Source: Ricordea florida (lineage: Eukaryota > Cnidaria > Anthozoa > Corallimorpharia > Ricordeidae). From it: DNA of 64,000 nucleotides. Below the pieces are notes generated by a model. That model searched no databases, was not told the DNA's origin, and worked only from the letters and a program-made list of their open reading frames with translations. Below are positions 22,563 through 32,402 of the stretch, one piece after another. Location of the stretch: the NCBI GenBank assembly GCA_949710005.1, contig OX453282.1, positions 9,055,465 to 9,119,464 of the forward strand, written 5' to 3'. The translations under genes and the position numbers were made by a program. Within the stretch, counting starts at the first letter, position 1; each line of letters opens with the position of its first letter.

Positions 22563-24014
22563 AGAAATACGACTCCCGCAAAAACCTCGCGAAGCTAGTT
22601 TTTGAAGAAGTCACAATGCTTTCATATTTTATTCTTTATTTTTTGTTATATTATATATTTTATTTTTTATATTAGCGTAATCCCCATTATTTTATTTCTT
22701 ATGCTGTGTTTGGTACACAATTAGTGACACCTGGTGCAAATTACAAGATCAGTATACCGCTCAACACAGTGCTTAAAAATTGACCTTCATTTAGCTCTTT
22801 CACTGCCACTGAGATTGCACCAGAGGGAATAGAAGTAAAATTATTTATTATCTTGACAGGGAATACAGAGTCGATGAAGTATCACAATAATATTCACTTA
22901 ACACAAATTGAAAATGATTGTAAATCTTTTGCAGGTGAAATCTTGAAGAGTTGATATGAATGCTTGTGTTTACCACGGTGTAAAAACCTGTGTTTTTTTT
23001 CTTTAGTTTTATTTTCTTAGTCTCTACTGCTTTGTCTTCTTTGTTGTACATCACTTTTGAACACAATATGTTCTTACACAGAGGATGAGCTGAACGCTCC
23101 AATTATTTTTTGTTTATGTTTTTTTGGTTATAATTGCATGAGATTCATTGTAAGAAGAATCTTCTGATTAGATATTTTATTGTCTACTGCAGTCATTATT
23201 TCATTCCCGGGTAACCACAATTGAGAGCATTATGAATAGTGCATGTTTTAATGTGTGTACTCTTTCCAGTTGCAATGGTACCCCCAGTGGTAGATAGAAA
23301 AATTCCTCTTCCCTCAAAAGAGATGCCATATCAACAAATTGGGGGTAAAACAATTGGATTCTACAAAAGCTTTGAATAAAGGTTTGGTAATAGAGAGTGC
23401 CCACTGTATAGTATGTGGTTGTGCTATTTTTAGGTCATATCATAAAAACAATACATGTAAGAAAGAGTTATTGAAATCTTAATATGTTCAAAAAGATTGC
23501 TGCAATACGTACTCCTGTAAAAAAATAATGTGAAATCAACATCAATCAGTCAAAAGTATATACCACATGAAAGTTTAATTGTGCTGTTACAGAAACAGGC
23601 AAAATATCCATACCCAACCATAGAATAGTACATTATTTTGCATATATGAAAATTTCTATTATAAAAACTGCAGAAGAAAGATTTAATATAAGGACGGTAT
23701 TTCATCGAAAAAGTCATGGCAGCCAGAGGTATTGAACTGTAACCAATGACATATAGTAACGAGAAGAACTATCATTATATTATTATCATTATTATTATCA
23801 TTACTATTATTATTACTGGTATTGATATTATTATTGTTATATTTTTTATGTTAAACATAATATATTTTTATGGGGTGGGATTCATGTTTTAATCTTGGTA
23901 AAGTTATTGTTACTCTACTACTAAAAGCAATACAAAAATCTTCTTAATAGGCTTTCCATCAGAGGTGGTAGTAATCAAAACAGCTCCAAACAATACCATT
24001 TCTTCTTAAAGGCT
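22563..24014. other. No gene recognised
   Basis: AT-rich DNA with an ATT/ATC-rich simple repeat at about 23775-23850. The first 90 bases match the inverted repeat at 11330-11416. Confidence 0.5.
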
Positions 24015-24214
24015 NNNNNNNNNNNNNNNNNNNNNNNNNNNNNNNNNNNNNNNNNNNNNNNNNNNNNNNNNNNNNNNNNNNNNNNNNNNNNNNNNNNNNN
24101 NNNNNNNNNNNNNNNNNNNNNNNNNNNNNNNNNNNNNNNNNNNNNNNNNNNNNNNNNNNNNNNNNNNNNNNNNNNNNNNNNNNNNNNNNNNNNNNNNNNN
24201 NNNNNNNNNNNNNN
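24015..24214. other. Assembly gap (200 N)
   Basis: Exactly 200 undetermined bases. The gap ends where the long direct repeat of the Penelope-like element begins, so the repeat probably caused it. Confidence 0.99.
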
Positions 24215-24980
24215 GCGGTTATCTTAGTTCAGGTGTTCAAAGGCCCTGACCTTGGATCTTGTTAGCTTTGTTAGTGCAAGGTTTTCTCAGGGGGCCCCCA
24301 TCGGGGAATTTATTACATTATTGTTGTTTAACGGCCCTGTTCAGGGCGCCTGTTGTGCCTTGCCGCGGCATAGCTTCAAGGGCTTTGTTTGGGGTTTTTA
24401 TTACAAGTTTTTCCTAGGATGGCCTTTTATGAATACTGTGAATATTTTACATGCGGGTCCCTTCACACTTTTGGCTGACTTGACGAATCATGTTATAGTT
24501 TTTTAACATTAATCTTTTTGTATTATATCCGATTATTTATTCATATTTGGTTTGCGTTTCTTGAGTTTTGTATCGCATTGTCATAGTTTCTCGCTTAGTA
24601 ATCACCGATTGTTTATCATTGGTTAATTTTTTCATTTTCATGTGTTACCACGCCCTGTTATGTAATCATCTTTGTTATATTATGTCATCTTTTATACTGT
24701 AAACCTATTTAAGGACATTGTAATTTCTTATTCACTTGCACTGCAACTGATGAAGGTCATTGACCGAAACGTCTATTTTTATTAAATTTTTAAACTTTTT
24801 TTAGATTTTTTACTGTATATATATATATATTTTTTTTTTTTTTCGCTCGAAGTTGTCCGTCCTCGTTTTCCACAATTGCCTACAAATTTCATTACTCGAG
24901 GTTTGGACTACGAATCCTTTTGGATCCTTCTGGCGTGTGGCATCCCTGTTGGCTCGAAGCATCATAACTTTTTATTAATA
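24215..24980 (+). repeat. Left pseudo-LTR of the PLE
   Basis: It matches 27899-28659 throughout. Its left boundary is hidden by the gap. The ORF begins inside its last 105 bases. Confidence 0.85.
24747..24773 (+). ncRNA. Hammerhead-like core motif
   Basis: CTGATGA, a GGTC/GACC stem with an ATT loop, then GAAAC and GTC follow the order of a hammerhead ribozyme core with very short stem III. PLE pseudo-LTRs are known to carry such motifs, proposed to work as dimers. An extra A beside stem II and a weak stem I lower confidence. It recurs at 28430-28456 and, with one base lost, at 28697-28722. Confidence 0.45.
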
Positions 24981-27875
24981 CCTTGTATCCAGCTTTCGTC
25001 CGCCTGTGAATCATCTGCCCAAGTTGATCCAGAGATGCCATTACTTAATTCCACGGTAGCACAAGCAGCACGTGTCTGGGACAAACTGTCCAGATACCAA
25101 CACCATTGTACTTTTCTTACGAACTGCTTGGATAACAATGTCATCCCGGCTGGTTTTAGTTTGAATTTTAATTTGGCACTCAACGTCGATGATGTTGACC
25201 TCGTGAAGCTTTGTAAGCTTTCACTCCAACGAACGTCAAGGGAACTTTGCGTTGCTGTCTTACTAGCCTCGCGGAACAAAGTCGATTGTCTACAACGAGA
25301 GCTCCAATCCTGTAGGGAACAAATCTTTTCATCCATTAATTCTGGCTCTGCGAACTATATCTGGAATGGTCTGAAAACGGAAAATTTCAACCTACTTCGC
25401 ATTTTGAAAGAACGCGAGCAAAGAAAGTTGTTAAAAACAATTCCGTTAGATCAGGAATTACTTTCATCCAGTAACACCATAGATCCACCCACTATAACTG
25501 CCACACAAAACCGTCGTTTCCACGGGTTACACAGGCTACTGAGGAAACGAAAACTTTTTCGTCGAAAGCGCAGGAGGCCTGTTACAACGACTGCTAACGA
25601 TTCACATCAGTTGGATCCCATCAACCTTTCAAGCCAGTCCATCAATCATGACCAAACCAATCTACTCAAGAAAGGACCATCTTTCTGCCCCATGCCAAAA
25701 GATGTTGATTGGCAGCGTGTATATGATGATTTGGAAGCTTTTGAAGCCCGCTTGCGGACAGCAGTATTTTTCATTGAAGGCAATCCTGAGGATAGCCAAG
25801 AACCACCTAGTCACCTTCCTCAAGTTCCAAAGGAAAAGAAATGGAAGCCACCGCCATCAAGGTATCCAGAACTTGAACTTTTTCTAGCTAGCGTTAGACG
25901 TGATTTGATAAACCCTCGTAACATTAAATCAGCTAGAGATAATTTAACCAAAGGGGAACGGGTAGCGTTAAAGCAATTTAGAAATTCTGATGTAGTAATT
26001 CGTATACAAGATAAGGGTTCTCGTTTCGTCTTAATTGATAAAGGGGAATACGAAGATAAAATGTTTGGCCAGCTTCATAACCAGCTCCATTATAAATCCT
26101 TACAGGAAGATCCTACATATAGGCATTTAGCTGTAGTTGAGAGTTGGTGCAACAAATGGGTCAGAAAAGGTGAAATTTCAGACCAATTAGCTAATTGGAT
26201 AATTAACAAAAAAGCCAAACCAGGGGTCGCCTTCGGTAATATTAAAACCCACAAAGCAGGGAACCCACTCAGGCTTATCACATCGTGTTGTGGTACGGCT
26301 ATAGAAAATCTTTCAGCCTTCAGTGAATTTTACTTGCAACCGTTGGCTCGTAAGTTGCCATCTTTCATAAAGGATACGACCGATTTACTTAACAGAATTG
26401 AGGATCTTAATAGGAGTGGCCCTTTCCCCGAAGGCACCCTTTTAGTTTCTTGGGATGTTGTGTCAATGTTCCCCAACATAGATAATCAACTCGGTCTTAC
26501 TGCAGTCAAGAAGGCACTGAATGCTAGAGAAAACCAGCTTCCATCCACTAATTGCATTTTAGAAGCAGTAGAAATTTGTTTGAAGAGCAATCACTCGGTT
26601 TTTAAGGAAATTTTTTTCCTACAAATTCATGGCACAGCCATGGGCCCAAAGAACGCCTGTAGTTACGCGGATCTTGCCATGGGGGAAATAGATTATCAAG
26701 CTAAATTTTCTGGCCCCATAAAGCCGGCCTTATGGTGGCGATACCGTGACGATGTTTTTGATCTCTGGCAACAAGGCCTCCCTGTACTGCATGAGTTTAC
26801 TGACTTTATAAATTCTCTATATCCTACCATTCAATTTGAATTAGTTTTTTCTGAAAGCGAGCTTCACGTGCTAGATTTAACTCTACATCTCATCGGGGGT
26901 TTCATTCAGACAGACGTTTATTCAAAGCCAACTGATAGCCACTTGTATCTTCCACCATCAAGTGCTCACCCCAAACACGTTTTCAAGGCTATCCCTTATG
27001 GCGTAGCAACTAGGTTACAGAGAAACTGCTCTGAACAAGTATTTCTTGCCGAGAGAACAACTGAATACAAGGGTTATCTAGTCAATCAGGGTTATCCCAC
27101 AAAACTAGTGGAAGATCAATTTTCTAAAGCCTTAACTACATCTAGAACTGACTTACTTAGAACTCGTGCCAAAGCTGAGAAGAAATTGTTTCCATTTGTA
27201 ACAACATTTAATCCAAATTTACCTGATGTTGGTCGCATCATCAGAAAACACCTAGGTATTTTGGAATCCAACCCCAAATTAAAAGAATTTTTCCCGCCAA
27301 ATTCCATCATAGCCTCTTTTCGAAGATCTAAAAACCTTAAGGAATTGTTAGCGCCATCTCGTTATGGCTCTAACATTGAAGTTGAAGAGGCTATTGAGGT
27401 TAGGGGTTGCTTTAAATGCAAAAGAACAAGATGTGATCTCTGTTGCAATTACTTTGTCGAATCAAATTCTTTCCAAAGTTTTCAAACAGGCAAGAGCTAT
27501 AAGATACGATCGAAACTTTCTTGTGATTCAAAAAATGTCATTTATTTGGCTTCGTGTAAGAAATGTAACTTACAATACATTGGTTCTACAACAACAGATT
27601 TTAGAGTTAGATTTCGCAACCACAAGTCTGCCATGCTGACCAAGAAAAAGACTTGTGAGGTAGCGGTTCATTTCAACAGAACACCGCACGACTTAAACGA
27701 TTTTTCTTTCCAGTGTATTGATCAAGTGCAGATAAATGCAAACAATACAAGTAACATCGAAAAGCTTTTAATCACTAAAGAGGCATATTGGAGCGCACAG
27801 TTGTTCTCTCTGGCACCTTTTGGCTTGAATAAACGTCAGGAATTCCACTCGAAAAAAAGAATAAACTACAACTAG
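24876..27875 (+). CDS. Penelope-like reverse transcriptase/GIY-YIG endonuclease
   Basis: The 999-codon frame is intact but opens with TTG. The first ATG is at 25035, so the true start, or an upstream spliced exon, is uncertain. The N-terminal third is basic and helical. RT motifs follow: A (LVSWDVVSMFPNID, near residue 525), B (HGTAMGPKNACSYADL, near 585) and C (WRYRDDVFDLW, near 620; YRDD at the catalytic position). Near 845 a Cys-rich linker (CFKCKRTRCDLCC) leads to a GIY-YIG nuclease (VIYLASCKKCNLQYIGSTT, then RFRNHKSAM) as in canonical PLEs. The enzyme nicks target DNA and copies the element RNA there. Intactness and near-identical repeats suggest recent activity. Confidence 0.9.
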   Translation: MPTNFITRGLDYESFWILLACGIPVGSKHHNFLLIPCIQLSSACESSAQVDPEMPLLNSTVAQAARVWDKLSRYQHHCTFLTNCLDNNVIPAGFSLNFNLALNVDDVDLVKLCKLSLQRTSRELCVAVLLASRNKVDCLQRELQSCREQIFSSINSGSANYIWNGLKTENFNLLRILKEREQRKLLKTIPLDQELLSSSNTIDPPTITATQNRRFHGLHRLLRKRKLFRRKRRRPVTTTANDSHQLDPINLSSQSINHDQTNLLKKGPSFCPMPKDVDWQRVYDDLEAFEARLRTAVFFIEGNPEDSQEPPSHLPQVPKEKKWKPPPSRYPELELFLASVRRDLINPRNIKSARDNLTKGERVALKQFRNSDVVIRIQDKGSRFVLIDKGEYEDKMFGQLHNQLHYKSLQEDPTYRHLAVVESWCNKWVRKGEISDQLANWIINKKAKPGVAFGNIKTHKAGNPLRLITSCCGTAIENLSAFSEFYLQPLARKLPSFIKDTTDLLNRIEDLNRSGPFPEGTLLVSWDVVSMFPNIDNQLGLTAVKKALNARENQLPSTNCILEAVEICLKSNHSVFKEIFFLQIHGTAMGPKNACSYADLAMGEIDYQAKFSGPIKPALWWRYRDDVFDLWQQGLPVLHEFTDFINSLYPTIQFELVFSESELHVLDLTLHLIGGFIQTDVYSKPTDSHLYLPPSSAHPKHVFKAIPYGVATRLQRNCSEQVFLAERTTEYKGYLVNQGYPTKLVEDQFSKALTTSRTDLLRTRAKAEKKLFPFVTTFNPNLPDVGRIIRKHLGILESNPKLKEFFPPNSIIASFRRSKNLKELLAPSRYGSNIEVEEAIEVRGCFKCKRTRCDLCCNYFVESNSFQSFQTGKSYKIRSKLSCDSKNVIYLASCKKCNLQYIGSTTTDFRVRFRNHKSAMLTKKKTCEVAVHFNRTPHDLNDFSFQCIDQVQINANNTSNIEKLLITKEAYWSAQLFSLAPFGLNKRQEFHSKKRINYN

Positions 27876-27898
27876 CGTAAAAATAACTTGCTAATTTG

Positions 27899-28659
27899 GC
27901 GGTTATCTTAGTTCAGGTGTTCAAAGGCCCTGACCTTGGATCTTGTTAGCTTTGTTAGTGCAAGGTTTTCTCAGGGGCCCCCATCGGGGAATTTATTACA
28001 TTATTGTTGTTTAACGGCCCTGTTCAGGGCGCCTGTTGTGCCTTGCCGCGGCATAGCTTCAAGGGCTTTGTTTGGGGTTTTTATTACAAGTTTTTCCTAG
28101 GATGGCCTTTTATGAATACTGTGAATATTTTACATGCGGGTCCCTTTACACTTTTGGCTGACTTGACGAATCATGTTATAGTTTTTTAACATTAATCTTT
28201 TTGTATTATATCCGATTATTTATTCATATTTGGTTTGCGTTTCTTGAGTTTTGTATCGCATTGTCATAGTTTCTCGCTTAGTAATCACCGATTGTTTATC
28301 ATTGGTTAATTTTTTCATTTTCATGTGTTACCACGCCCTGTTATGTAATCATCTTTGTTATATTATGTCAGCTTTTATACTGTAAACCTATTTAAGGACA
28401 TTGTAATTTCTTATTCACTTGCACTGCAACTGATGAAGGTCATTGACCGAAACGTCTATTTTTATTAAATTTTTAAACTTTTTTTAGATTTTTTACTGTA
28501 TATATATATTTTTTTTTTTTTTCGCTCGAAGTTGTCCGTCCTCGTTTTCCACAATTGCCTACAAATTTCATTACTCGAGGTTTGGACTACGAATCCTTTT
28601 GGATCCTTCTGGCGTGTGGCATCCCTGTTGGCTCGAAGCATCATAACTTTTTATTAATA
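27899..28659 (+). repeat. Right pseudo-LTR of the PLE
   Basis: This is the second copy of the long direct repeat. It contains the hammerhead-like motif at 28430-28456 and runs into a (TA)n tract. Confidence 0.85.
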
Positions 28660-28823
28660 TAATATATATATATATATATAGTTAGTGCAACTGCAACTGA
28701 TGAAGGCATTGACCGAAACGTCTATTTTTATTAAATTTTTAAACTTTTTTTAGATTTTTTACTGTATATATATATATTTTTTTTTTCGCTCGAAGTTGTC
28801 CGTCCTCGTGTTCCACAATTGCC

Positions 28824-28854
<31 letters not shown>

Positions 28855-28860
28855 CACCAT
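28660..28860. repeat. (TA)n tracts around a partial PLE repeat
   Basis: TA runs at about 28660-28680 and 28825-28852 bracket a truncated third copy of the PLE end (about 28682-28826). Confidence 0.75.
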
Positions 28861-28925
28861 TGATCTAAAAAGCGGTGTCGGGGAATTTAAATTACTTGTC
28901 TGATTTATTTTTAATTCGCCATTAG

Positions 28926-29180
28926 ATGATAATCATCGATACCTTTATTCAACGGCCACCTTCATTGGCCACCATTTTGTTGTCGCAAGGTCATTATTTA
29001 TTGCTTTTCTTATCTCTATTAAGCGGCCAGTAAATTATCTTTTCAAGCGAAATAGTGACAAGAAGAAGACAGATATGTGGCTCGGAAAGCATGAAGACTG
29101 TATCTGTTTGAAAAAAAGAAACGTTGCTCCACTTGTTTACAGGAGGAGTCAAACATACACTGTGCATTCATAACACTAAT
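28926..29180 (+). repeat. Dispersed repeat, partner of 22297-22562
   Basis: Same orientation and near-identical content as 22297-22562, with a short internal deletion in the GGCC-rich part. Confidence 0.75.
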
Positions 29181-29374
29181 GAGGTTCTAATAGCTTTCCA
29201 GACTAATAACTTTTAACAGCATTCGTCTGTCTGGTGATTGCATTGCCAAATTGAAAACAAATTGCCTCGCCGCTTACAACGTCATATGAACAGACGCAAT
29301 TCTAACTCAGTAAAGAGATAATAAAATGCCTGAATTACAACGAGTGAACTTTATGCAAACTGATATGCTTACTG

Positions 29375-29605
29375 TGTCCAACTCGTTTTGTTTTGTGAAC
29401 ATTTTACTTCTGAACATTGACTTTTGGTTTCTGTTTTATAAAAAAATTACCCAAGTACCCTCTACCCCGCTCCACACCGTGTTTTGCATCTCACCACAAC
29501 GGCCATGTCTCTACAACGGCCAATTTGCTCTTTCGCTATAGTGGCCCTTTTGGATAGGTTCGACTGTAATCTGAAAGAAATGTTAAATAAAGCCGCGTTG
29601 TCTAT
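29375..29605 (+). repeat. Dispersed repeat, partner of 42540-42760
   Basis: A C-rich segment ending in GGTTCGACTGTAA and a following TTAAATAAAG occurs in the same orientation upstream of both copy B and copy D, although those genes face opposite ways. Confidence 0.65.
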
Positions 29606-29671
29606 ATAAGTTCATGAACCAAACTTTATTCCTATGTTTGTGCCTAATGATGCGTGACTTCAACACGAAGC

Positions 29672-29695
29672 GCTTGGCGCCAGAGTGGAATTCCA
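29672..29695 (+). promoter_or_regulatory. Conserved promoter block of GFP copy B
   Basis: This is the shared block with palindromes GGCGCC and TGGAATTCCA. The TATATAAGG box that follows it in copies A, C2 and D is replaced here by CTTAAAGC, so the core promoter of copy B differs. Confidence 0.55.
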
Positions 29696-29813
29696 CAGTC
29701 TTAAAGCTGAGCCCTCAGACACGAGTTCCCATTTACCTCGGTTATTTGTAAGACGAAGGATCAGGAACAAGAGAACAGCTGTGAAATATAACATTTACTT
29801 TACTTTTACCAGC

Positions 29814-32402
29814 ATGGTAAATATTGAACAGAAGAGAAAGTTGCTGTTTTGCGCTAAGTGTATTTGTTGACTTAATCCCTTATAGTGATCCTACTTTCAT
29901 CCGGTTTCGCCGTTTTTTCAATTTACAGAGTGCACTCAAAGAGGAAATGAAAATCAAGCTTACGTTGGTGGGCGTTGTTAACGGGCACCCATTTAAGATC
30001 GATGGGAAGGGAAAAGGCAAGCCTTACGAGTATGTAAAGTTTGAAAATGTTTAATAATTGCGTTCGGTTTTTAATCAATGCTGATTTCTTTGAAAAGCTA
30101 CATTTACGAGACGCTTCAATGGAATGTTTGATGTTGCTAGTTGCGTTGTGATTATCGAACATTGGTCTGAGATCGTAAGTTCCTTACGGGAATCGTTTTC
30201 TCTATCCGCTACGTTCATTGAGGTAAAAAAATAACGTGGGAGTCTTCATTTTTGTAAAGAACAACTTTTCTTTGTATTCTCCTTTAGCTAGAAATATGTC
30301 CATTACTAAAGGTATTAGCTACAATGCTTTTTTTCTTTTAATTGATAATAAATATATTATAAATTTCTAGAGTTACATGCCACCAATGGACACAACTCTT
30401 GGGCCTAACTGTCCACTTAACTGTACAGTGTTAGCGATAAACTATGAGATACAATGTTGATTTTGAAATGAGATAAGTTATTGAAAATACAGGATATCTC
30501 TGAACTTATAACGAAGCGAAAGCATTCTGCAGTTATTAAATCAAACTGAGACGTGATCAAAGAAGGAATACGAAATAGATTTATAGCGTCATTAATTCCA
30601 GGGACGTTCTTCATTGTATTATGAGTCGTGCGTTTTCTTAGTCAATTTCTTGTTTCTTTGCTTGTAGGGGATCACAGGAGTTAACCCTTACAGTTGTGGA
30701 AGGAGGGCCCCTGCCTTTCTCTTATGATATCCTGACAACGATAGTTCACTATGGCAACAGGGCATTCGTGAAATACCCAAAGGAAATACCAGATATTTTC
30801 AAGCAGACCTGTTCTGGTCCAAATGGCGGCTATTCCTGGCAAAGGACTATGACTTTTGAAGACGGAGGCGTTTGCACTGCGACAAGCCACATCAGGTTGG
30901 CAACATTTACAACCAATGTCTACCTTAGAGAACAACTTAGTATAGTGACTCACTTCAAATAGATCAAGATAGCATAGTTGTTATATTTAAGTTTATATTT
31001 GAGTACTGTTGTGATTGTGTGTTCTTATCGATTATTCATAGATCAATTAGCTTGGCCCTAACGTTCGTGTATCCTTCTTGATTCCTAAATTGTGGGAAGT
31101 TCAATCACGTTTACCTCTTGTGACAGTGCTTATTTGCTAAGTTATTTGTGAGCTGGCGTTCAGTTTTACTCAATGGCATTGGTAACCATGCTTCTTAATA
31201 AAATCGCTTTAGTTTCTTTGTGTGCTCTCACGTCTCTCTTAATAGCGTGGATGGCGACACTTTCAATTATGACATTCACTTCATGGGAGCGAATTTTCCA
31301 CCTAATGGTCCAGTGATGCAGAAACGAACAGTGAAATGGGAGCCCTCAACTGAGGTAATGTTTAAACGTGATGGATTCCTGAGGGGTGACATTATCATGT
31401 CTCTGTTGCTGAAAGGAGGCGGCCATTACCGATGTGACTTTAAGACCATTTTTAAGTAAGTTCTAATGTGCCGTGACAACTAAATAACTCGGCTGAATCA
31501 ACTTAACTAACTATTTTAAGTGGTTGCCATCTGAGAGTAATCAGTAATGTCTTTCTGGTTGTTGAATTTATGGGCGGCCATTGTAAAGACTGGTGAACAA
31601 GGTTCTAAAACAGAAAATATAACGTTCGGATTTCTAGCTCCGTTGACGGTGGGCATGGATAGTGAGCAGCAACATTGTAATCTATAAAAATAGATAGAAA
31701 CAAAAAATAATTCTCATATTATTAAATTATATCCAAAAGGACCTGTTAACATGATAGTGCATGTGTTAACCTCGTAGTGCAAGGGGGACAAATGGGTAAC
31801 TGGAGCCTGCATAGCCGCGGCGGTGGACAAAGAGCATTCGTTTATGATCAAAAGATGAACTTGTTCTTTACATCTTTAAAGAATTTATAAGCGGCTGCAG
31901 CTTAGTTTTCATTCTTAGACAGAAAATGGTTGTTCTATTGTCCTTTTTCTGTCCTTGACTCATTGACTCTGGTCTTGACTGTAAAGGTAAAGTATTTATT
32001 TGATGTTCGTTGTTGGAGCATGACACTCATTCAGGCCCACGCGCACTTGAATCATCCCTCTTTTAATTTCGTTCTCTCCTTGGTTAACCAGTTACCTTCA
32101 AAACTGCGCAAAGCCACTTTTAAATCAGGCGAAGCTAGTGAAATAGTTTGTCAATTTGTAGCCGCGGGCATTCATTTTTCGTGGTTCGAATTTCGAGCGC
32201 TTTAAGATGCCTATACACACAGCAGTTTCATTTATGCAAATCTGTTCATTTATATGTCAGACCCAACAAGAATGTCGAGATGCCACTTTACCACTTTGTG
32301 GACCACTGCATTGAGATAACGAGTCAACAGGACGATTACAACGTGGTTGAGCTGTACGAAAATGCTGTAGCCCGCTACTCCTCTCTGGAGAAACCGTGCT
32401 AA
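29814..32402 (+). CDS. GFP-like protein, copy B, Kaede-type chromophore His-Tyr-Gly
   Basis: Five coding exons: 29814-29816 (ATG only), 29929-30029, 30668-30895, 31246-31455, 32261-32402. All introns are GT-AG. The total is 684 bases, 227 residues, the usual length of the family. The barrel protein forms its own chromophore from His62-Tyr63-Gly64 (IVHYGNRAF). Arg94 (SWQRTM) and Glu214 (LYEN) match the two catalytic residues of the family, and His196 (VDHC) stacks on the chromophore in relatives. His-Tyr-Gly is the triplet of Kaede and EosFP, which change from green to red under violet light. Photoconversion here is therefore likely but not shown. No lesion is visible. Exon coordinates are from splice signals and alignment with copy D. 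Confidence 0.92.

Larger units (their letters stand above)
24215..28659 (+). mobile_element. Full-length Penelope-like retroelement with direct repeats
   Basis: One long RT/GIY-YIG ORF lies between direct repeats of about 760 bp (24215-24980 and 27899-28659). The repeats differ by only a few bases, mostly in T and TA runs. Such pseudo-LTRs arise from tandem PLE copies and are diagnostic for the class. A third, short copy of the repeat's end follows at about 28682-28826. Confidence 0.85.

Noticed and set aside
30681..30953. Minus-strand ORF opposite GFP exon 3 (and similar ones at 37135-37332 and 41085-41294)
   Set aside because: These are shadows of the chromophore exon; the plus or minus GFP reading explains them.
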